DNA of 64,000 nucleotides from Beverwykella pulmonaria (taxonomy: Eukaryota; Ascomycota; Dothideomycetes; Pleosporales; Melanommataceae). The notes under the pieces are model-generated. The model did not search any database. It saw nothing but the letters and a program-made list of their open reading frames with translations, and was not told the DNA's origin. Position 1 is the first letter of the stretch; every line of letters begins with the position of its first letter. Location: NCBI GenBank assembly GCA_001599595.1, contig BCHH01000025.1:1-64000 (forward strand). Direction: 5' to 3'. Of this stretch, positions 57,423 to 64,000 are shown piece after piece. A program made the position numbers and the translations under genes.

Positions 57423-58592
57423 ATACGTCTATAGAATAAGTGTGCTAACAGAGATAGCTTGATGAAGAAGCCCGCCAAGACAAGCCCAGTCTAAATCAAT
57501 ACCAAGCCAGATTTTCCAATCCGTACAAAGTGAATGACGACCATCCCTGGGCCAAGTTTCAAAACACCCCATTTGCTTTCAACAAGTAGATCATCCGCAA
57601 CAAGAAACTTGATGAGGTCCAAAAGGGCATTGAGGCACAAAAAGTCCTACCATTATAGATCCTATCGCGAAACTACAATTCTGCCTGCCAATTAGGATCT
57701 ACCAACACAATCGCTAGGAATCTCCCTCACAAGATCACATACAACGTTGAGAAGTCGTTTTCTCCCTCAGTTCTAAATGTGTACAATCGCTACGCAGAAC
57801 CCTTCAAGTCCAAGATAGTGGTAATGAGCACGACGAACGATGGATCAGGAAGGAGGGAGCCTATTCCAAATGCTCACTCCATACAGGCTCTCCAGATCTT
57901 AAATGCGTTTCCATTCCTTGGTGCCCTCCACTGCACAGACGGTCCTGAAGCAGAACCAGATTTGCATTCATAGTTTAATGTTGACAGCAACCTCTTTGCG
58001 CAAATGCCTAATCCAACACCCAAAGGCGCTCGGATCCGTTGGCTGCTTAAGCAATGCAGCGATCGTGGATGCGAATTTCTTAATTCAGGCATCGATTACG
58101 TGACGGCATCACGAACCAAGATAGTAGACTCCGTCCTCAAGTTCTCTCCTAAGCTCAGTGCTCTTCTTGCTCTCATCAGCGATCACACCATCCTCAGAGG
58201 CGAAAAGTTGTTGATATGGTTCAACTATCCTGACATCCAAATTATTGTCAAAGAACTGCTTTAGATGATGCATTTGGATGAACTAGGCATAGATTGCATG
58301 TATGCGCATACCAAGACATCAAAGCGCGCAAAGTTACAAGACAAGATGAACCAGATTGGCAGCAGACTCAAGATTCTACTGGCTTCCATCAAGGTCTGCG
58401 GAATCGGCGTCAACTTCCAGGATGACTGCTCAAAGGCAGCTATTTTCGACGAGTGTGATAGCTTCGTTGAGGAGGATCAAGTTGCCAGTCAAATATGGCG
58501 AATAGGTCAAGTGATCCCTTGCTCCATATTCAATCTGCATATGAGCGGCACAATGGAAACCAAAGCCCTTGCGTAAGTTACTCTTCTAGTAA

Positions 58593-58627
58593 TGGGGGTT
58601 CTTGAAATAGTATTTCTTCAACCCCCA
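58593..58627. repeat. 35-bp palindrome 6, in the last helicase intron
   Basis: TGGGGGTTCTTGAAATAGTA ... TTCTTCAACCCCCA inside intron 58572-58668 (GTAAGT ... TTACTAG). Confidence 0.8.
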
Positions 58628-59785
58628 TAGATAACCTAATTTGGACGTTTATGCTAACCCCTTACTAGACGCCAATTAAAGCAGGCTCTCGTCAGCACCG
58701 CTACCATGATGTCTCATAGTTCCTCCTCTGCTACCAACCTCGGCAAATATGCAAAAGATTTCAAGGATAAATGGCTTAAGGGCTATTTCCTGGTCACTTA
58801 CAAAGACAAGCCAGACAGCACAGAGCATCTATTACATGTTAGCACTATCGCAGGCGAGAAGGAAGTGGAAAGATTGCGAGCGGAGGAACCAGAGAAGCAG
58901 GACGAGACGTAGTTCCCCACTTTTCTCACACAGCAGTGGGCACTCAGATTGCTGCTAAAGGAGAATAGATCACAGAAAGTCGTGCAGGGTGCTGGTTTCA
59001 GAGCAGCCAGCATGGTTAACATCAACGATCTAATCACTCAGGAGTTAGAAGCCCGCCATGCGGAAAACCAGCTCAGGATAAGCGCTAAAGGAGGTGAGGC
59101 CGCCATTGTGACGCCGAAAAAGAACAAATCTAGAAGACCAAAGGTTTCAATCCGCAAGGGCGAGCAAGAATATGACCAGGAGGCACCACCAGCCAAACGA
59201 CTTCGCCCTAAAATCGTGGAATCCTCAGAGAAAGAAGGTTCCGGCGTCCACTTTGATACTGTTTCCAATAAAGAAGAGCAAGAAGATGTCCCTATCCTAG
59301 ACAATGCTAATTACACTTCTGACATGGAAAGCGAGGTCGCCAAAGAGAACAGCAACATCATCAGTACCCAAAAGGATCCGGACTACCCCATCATTCCCAC
59401 CGCCAAATATTACCACTCGCAGACTCCTCTCGTAAAGCGCAAGATCACCCTACGCATCCACGCCTATGGCAAAACAAACGGCATACCAAAGCTAGAGAAA
59501 TGGGCGTTCCCTGAAGCTCCGAGAAAACAGAGGCCGGTCCGTGATAGGAAGCAAAAAAAGAACGTCAGCATCGCTCCCAACAAACTCGAGAAGCCCCTAA
59601 AGGGCATCAAAACGAAGCCATTAGTGGAGATTCCTGTTGACACGGACGAGTCTGATCACGATGGCAGTCAAGCAGCTAAAGGATCCACTCTATCTAACGG
59701 CCATTCCACCAAAAAGCCTCGTATTAATGTCTACGAGGCTGGCTTTCATGGCGGTAGCCGTGATAATAATAATAATGTGATTTAA

Positions 59786-60417
59786 AAGGATCTCATTCAT
59801 CATTAACAAGTTACTCTCATCTCCCACACACGGCGCCTCTCATTACTTGTCAACTGTCTCTTTAGACGTTTGGAAAATAGTATTTAGTAAACCCCCACTG
59901 TCTAAGTTAGTTTGCAGTCTCACCACGTTAGACTTCTGAGAAGAGCAATGGCCCTATCAACATCTCTTCAGCATCTCTTTTATTATATTTCTTAAAAAAA
60001 ACTCTCTAAGCCCTATACTGTGGGCCTTTGTATAACTATACCGTGCAATGATTTTAAACAGAGTTTGGCTTTGGTGGAGTACTAGCTGGATTTACAGGAT
60101 GCGGCCTTGGTAGAGTTCAGCTAATTCAGCCATGGCAAATGACTAGCTGGGTTTATACATGGCGATAATGGATTGCATTAGACACTCTGATGGTTAAGTC
60201 TAGACCGTCTATATGGATTAATTGGAGCTTTCCTACCAGAGTCTATGCCTACATAGTCTAAGAATAACCTTCACTTTTCGATCGATCCACGTGACGCGAA
60301 GTGACTGCATAACTAATCGGTTTCAATTGATCGACCGCTACTATGAAAATTTTCTGCCAGATGCTAATACGCCAATAATACTATTGTGAGCGACACAGAC
60401 ACAGTAGCTTGATTACT
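59786..60417. other. Spacer between the helicase gene and the second large gene
   Basis: No gene. It holds palindrome 7 and, near 60100-60160, two GGTGGAGTACTAGCTGG/ATGACTAGCTGGGTTTATA-like repeats. It should carry the helicase 3' end and the promoter of the next gene. Confidence 0.4.
59865..59897. repeat. 33-bp palindrome 7, just downstream of the helicase gene
   Basis: GACGTTTGGAAAATAGTATT ... TAGTAAACCCCCA. The left arm is degenerate. Confidence 0.65.
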
Positions 60418-60942
60418 ATGCGTCGAGGACGCCCCGCTAAATATACAGAGCCAGGCGCGGCCGTTGCAGCAAAGCGTGCAAGCAGTATTCTCAGCGTCCA
60501 GAGAAGCAGGAATTCACAGAAGCAGCGTGCCCTAGAGGGACAACCCACTACACAACGTAATAGTATTCGCTGCGTAGCTTTATCCAGTTTCTGTTACCAA
60601 TACCTCTAGAATCCCGTCTATCTTTTGTTCAAGAGTACCAACTTGTCCCTGACCCACCGCTTGAACGAACACCTAGGCCAACAAGTCTATCGCACAATGT
60701 CAAAACCCTGTCTTTCTCCACCCCTCTGCCACCGCTTTCTATAGATCCTATTTGTTATGGCATTCCCTCTATACCTTTTGAACTATTTGACAACAGCAAT
60801 AGTCAAGAATCCAATCATGGCGTACAGTATGGCAGCCCAAGGCCATCACAAACCAATCGCTCGCCTATTAGCAACGCGCCCTATCCGCGGCCAGCGATAC
60901 ACTCAGGTATAAGACATAGATTTCATTAGACTTTCTCCTTCT

Positions 60943-60977
60943 TGGGGGTTTAAGAAATACTATTTCCCAAACCCCCA
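60943..60977. repeat. 35-bp palindrome 8, in an intron of the second gene
   Basis: TGGGGGTTTAAGAAATACTA ... TTTCCCAAACCCCCA, in the intron from GTATAAG (about 60914) to ATACAG (about 61073). The best-preserved copy. Confidence 0.85.
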
Positions 60978-61983
60978 TATATCCTGTACTACTCTGGAGA
61001 GTGGTATATGTTGCTAGGAAGACTACTTGAATAAAATTTCACAGTTCTTGACTACATACTAATAAGCCATACAGAGAATCCTCAACAGCAGAGCACCATT
61101 GAAGATGCCGTGCTGTCTGACGAAAACGTATCCAATTACTACCCTAATCAAGAGCTTGACGATAACGAAGACCTTTTATCATACAATGACATCCCTTCAC
61201 CCTCACCCGCGTCAGCGCCTCGCTCTGTAGCCTCATCCAAGCAAGAGGATTTCATACCGTTCAAAGACAACGAGGATCAGTATTATCTGTCTGGGGCAGA
61301 GGATGAACCTACGCCGTTTGTGAGATCTCAACCCGTGGCTCGACGTCCCTCAGTAGTCAGCAGTACATCACTCTCTGATGATTCTACCAACGGAAGACCC
61401 AATACCGCAACTCTCGCAGGCCAGCGAGTCTAGCGCTGTTACTCCAATGGATGTTCATGCCATACCCTGCCCCGTTGTGATGGCATTACCTTGAAGCAAC
61501 TTGCGAATCTTATTACTGCGCGTATAGGCCAACCCACTAGCGATAAGGATACACCATTCCAGCCCATTAGTCTGCCACGCATTCTGTCCTCTTATACCCA
61601 CCGGCCTCTAAAGCATGACTGGGAAGCATTATTAACAGGTCACAATCTAGATGCCCAACAACAGAACCCTGATGCGCCTCTGACATTGAATCTCTGGCTA
61701 TCCAAAGCCGAATTTCTCCGGGAGGTTCCCAATCATCAACTTTCACGCGTTTTTGACGTGGACAGCGTACTATTTTCTCCTACTAGCCTTGGCGTATTCC
61801 GGAATGATGTTTAATACTCATTCATGCCACCGTTCATGCGCAGTATTCAACAAAACCAACGCATCCATATCCCTGGGGTCAATCTTAAACATGACAAGTG
61901 TATATTGTTATGTCAAGACGCACGTTGGTTGTGTATGGTATATTTTCCTGGAATGCCAACAAAGTACATAGATAGTTATGGCA

Positions 61984-62482
61984 TGTAAGAGGCTACAGAC
62001 CTCAGGAATACTCGGTTGGTGAACCTCGGAACCTCAGGTCGGGGTGGCCGAGCACACTTCACGTGTATGGCTAAGGTTTCCAACCTCCGAGATGAAAGAG
62101 GCCACAGACCTCGGGAGGCCACAGACCTTGGGTGGCCACATACCTCGGGTGGCCACAGACCTCGGGAGGCCACAGACCTCGGGAGGCCACAGACCTTGGG
62201 TGGCCACATACCTCGGGTGGCCACAGACCTCGGGAGGCCACAGGCCTCGGGAGGCCATAGACCTTGGGTGGCCACATACCTCGGGTGGCCACAGACCTTG
62301 GGTGGCCACAGACCTTGGGTGGCCACAGACCTCGGGAGGCCACAGGCCTCGGAACCCCTGATCGGGGTGACTAAGCACATTCCATGTATATAGCTGAGGT
62401 TCCAAACCTCCGAGACTCTGCATCGAATTCATAAGTATTCTTTTGGCACTACATTGGCTCCTCGAGCACCTGGCCCCTTACA
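61984..62482 (+). repeat. Solo LTR, family 4 (499 bp), TGGCA target duplication
   Basis: TGTAAGAGGCTACAGACCTC ... CACCTGGCCCCTTACA, flanked by TGGCA at 61979-61983 and 62483-62487, inserted in the coding region of the second element gene. Longer than the copy at 46108-46393 only because of the 18-bp array inside. Confidence 0.9.
62099..62349 (+). repeat. 18-bp minisatellite inside the LTR, about 14 units
   Basis: Units GGCCACAGACCTCGGGAG, and variants with CCTTGGGT or ACATACC, in a higher-order pattern of three to four unit types. Since 18 is a multiple of three, all six frames stay open, which creates false open frames on both strands. Confidence 0.9.
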
Positions 62483-64000
62483 TGGCAAGACTAAGGAGTC
62501 GCGGACGCAATACTTAGATGACTATGTGTTGGGTATATGGACGGACGAGGTTGTGCTGCCCGCATTTGATGCTGTATGTAGCAACAGCTGCCGTCAAGCC
62601 TATCCGGGTTCGTTCCGAGAGATTAAAACAAAGGCGCTGGTGTAGAGAGAAGTTCGTCAACAGGATAATCCCTACACACAAATAGACCTTCGAATATCAG
62701 TATCCTCCCACCTGTTAGCTCCCTTGTGGGATCAGATGCTCGTTTTTGCGCGCAACGTTAACGTTGCCTGCCTTGGTCCTAATGCCTTCAGCAATCCTAT
62801 TCTTTTTATATCAAATCACAACCTCAAAGAAAGCAATATGAAGACTTCAACGTTTGCCGAGACTCAGGCAGCCTTTTTCCGCGACTATGATCTTCGCTGG
62901 ACCGCCTCTTATGTGCAGAGACACTTATTTTGGCTGGATTTTGGACAAGAGATGTATTCTAATCAACCTGGGACTACTTTGCTGCGTAAGAGTAGTTGCA
63001 ATCACAAATGGGCGCAGCAGTTTAACAACCCAATAGATCGCTCTAAGACTGCGATCTCCACCTATCCCTGGGCAATTACGGATGCTGGATCAGTAACGGT
63101 AGAGATCAGACAAAGCAACCTCTTCCGGATAAGCGGCATTACGTACGGCAAAGCCTATAATAAGAACAAAGAACAGTTTGCAACACCATACAAAGGTCTC
63201 CACCCATTTCAAAACAAACTCTTTGAACTACTTGCGTATTCAGATGAACAAATGAAGGCCATTGCTACTGGAACAGCAACTAGCAATCTGCCAACTGCGT
63301 TCAGCAGGGACTGGGTGTTGAAACAGTGGCAAGATGTTAAAGAACGTATCTTTGCGGTCCTAGACACCTCAAGGCACAGGTCATACAGTGATTGACAGGA
63401 ACTCCGGACAACTATCAACTTCTATCAAGGCCTTGAAGAAAATCTATTTGTGTCTGATAAACTAGACGAGATCCGTGATATAAACAGCGCACACCAGTCC
63501 TTCTGGATTTTATCTACAGAGCATGTAAACAACTTCCGCTTGGCTGAATCAAACCGCTGGATCCTCTGCATGGAGAGACTTATTGCCGCAGCTGAGTTTA
63601 CAAAAGGCACTGCTACTATACTCTCCGTCTCCAAGCAACAGACAAACAGCCTTATGTCAACAACAGTAGCACGCGTGCTATGTCTATCTCTTGGCTGCCT
63701 TGATCCAAAAACCTTCCCTTCCCTTTGGCTTAGAAAGAGATGGACGAAAGGTCAGAACTATCATCGCACTGGCAGCTCTGGTGCAAAACAGCAACCGCCA
63801 ATATAGCAAAAAAGAAGAGGTCTTGAGTTGAAAGACTCACTAGAAGCCCATGGCATGGCATGGTTACCTCACCGACTTGGCATTTGGTCCACGAATGAAC
63901 CCTTCTTCCGCATTAACCAATTTCACTACCTAGATATTGCCTATAATATACTAAACGGTAACAAACGTGGCTTAGCCCACGTACGCCAGCGTACTAGAGA

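Larger units (their letters stand above)
54454..59785 (+). pseudogene. SNF2-like helicase of a mobile-element-like locus, seven in-frame TAG codons
   Basis: One frame continues over 5 kb once introns are removed (54653-54724; 56511 to about 56600; one near 57217; one near 57372-57470; 58572-58668). The N-terminal half is charged and coiled-coil rich. Helicase motifs follow: LIADAIGIGKTITYAGIIL (Walker A), VTVLPNLVYQ (Ia), VILDECQ (II), WLFSGSP (III), KLLIWFNYPDIQIIV (IV), LLASIKVCGIGVNFQ (V) and QVASQIWRIGQ (VI), which is the SNF2 order. A basic tail to 59785 has AT-hook-like and nuclear-type clusters. TAG interrupts the frame at 55054, 55324, 57587, 57656, 57971, 58262 and 58910, and no TAA or TGA does. 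The rest is undamaged, so decay is recent, or the TAGs are recoded. SNF2-type genes of this kind occur in fungal repeats; I cannot name the element. Confidence 0.65.
60418..64000 (+). pseudogene. Second large element gene, unrecognised, interrupted by stops and a solo LTR; runs off the window
   Basis: The N-terminus MRRGRPAKYTEPGAAVAAKR has an AT-hook-like RGRP. A Ser/Pro/Asp-rich linker with an intron (about 60914-61073, containing palindrome 8) leads to a core: WLSKAEFLREVPNHQLSRVF, DVDSVLFSPTSLGVFRN, then FMPPFMRSIQQNQRIHIPGV. After the LTR at 61984-62482 the frame resumes exactly (SYG joins KTKESRTQYLDDYVL) with GIWTDEVVLPAFDAVCSNSC and later HPFQNKLFELLAYSDEQMK and LEAHGMAWLPHRLGIW. Stops: TAG near 61429, TAA near 61811, TAG near 62643, TGA near 63393, TAG near 63803. 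The FDVDSxxxxPTSLxxxR block recalls a widespread fungal repeat-encoded protein of unknown function. Not identified further. Confidence 0.5.

Noticed and set aside
62099..62349. CRISPR-like array
   Set aside because: Contiguous 18-bp units without spacers in a fungal LTR; the same holds for 38711-38834.
61976..62432. Long open frames on both strands encoding GGHRPREA or WPPEVCG repeats
   Set aside because: They arise from the 18-bp array in a solo LTR, where no stop falls in any frame; not genes.
52531..64000. Starship-type giant element
   Set aside because: No DUF3435-type tyrosine recombinase (captain) or usual cargo seen; the visible genes are SNF2-like and unknown. The window ends before the element does, so it is not excluded.

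Overview
The window is nuclear DNA of a filamentous ascomycete (Pezizomycotina). Genes have short 45-90 nt introns with GTAAGT/GTATGT donors and YAG acceptors. The protein families are fungal: a highly reducing polyketide synthase, RTA1-like and MFS membrane proteins, a DUF7730-like protein, and fungal transcription-factor domains. There is a heavy load of fungal transposon debris, much of it with in-frame stops of the C-to-T type. The closest species cannot be told from the sequence alone.

Layout. 1-2.2 kb: relic of a non-LTR retrotransposon cut by a solo LTR. 2.2-6.8 kb (-): large mosaic gene with an HEMTH zinc-peptidase motif, a Ser/Thr-rich stretch and a Cys-rich tail, next to in-frame repeats with stops. 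7.6-8.7 kb (+): DUF7730-like gene. 9.4-11.7 kb: piggyBac-like element with 32-bp inverted ends. 11.8-13.9 kb: two Tc1/mariner fragments and a solo LTR. 14.1-45.4 kb: a secondary-metabolite gene cluster interrupted by mobile DNA. 46-53 kb: solo LTRs, a small secreted protein, a Cys-rich single-pass membrane protein and tandem repeats. 53.2-64 kb: a mobile-element-like region with a SNF2-type helicase gene and a second large unrecognised gene, both carrying stops and sprinkled with about 35-bp palindromes.

The cluster. The core gene (22272-32505, 9 exons, 3227 aa by my splicing) is a KS-AT-DH-MT-ER-KR-ACP synthase ending in a carnitine-acyltransferase-like (cAT) domain, a release type known from a Trichoderma virens synthase that passes its chain to polyols. 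Around it lie two divergent Gfo/Idh/MocA dehydrogenases (sugar/inositol type), an RTA1-like protein, an MFS exporter, an SDR and an O-methyltransferase-like protein. The methyltransferase domain of the synthase has lost its usual His/Glu pair, and the OMT-like protein has Arg where the catalytic His should be. Two transcription-factor genes in the cluster are broken. My inference is a non-methylated reduced acyl chain loaded on a sugar alcohol or inositol, in a cluster that may have lost local regulation.

Mobile DNA. At least four solo-LTR families occur, three with perfect 5-bp target duplications at one or more copies, including miniature 123-bp and 133-185-bp types. A MULE (36.7-39.0 kb) sits between the exporter side and the SDR/OMT side. 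The most unusual structure is at 53-61 kb: four of the five introns I place in the helicase gene, and one in its neighbour, are built around the same palindrome, and every in-frame stop in the helicase frame (seven) is TAG.
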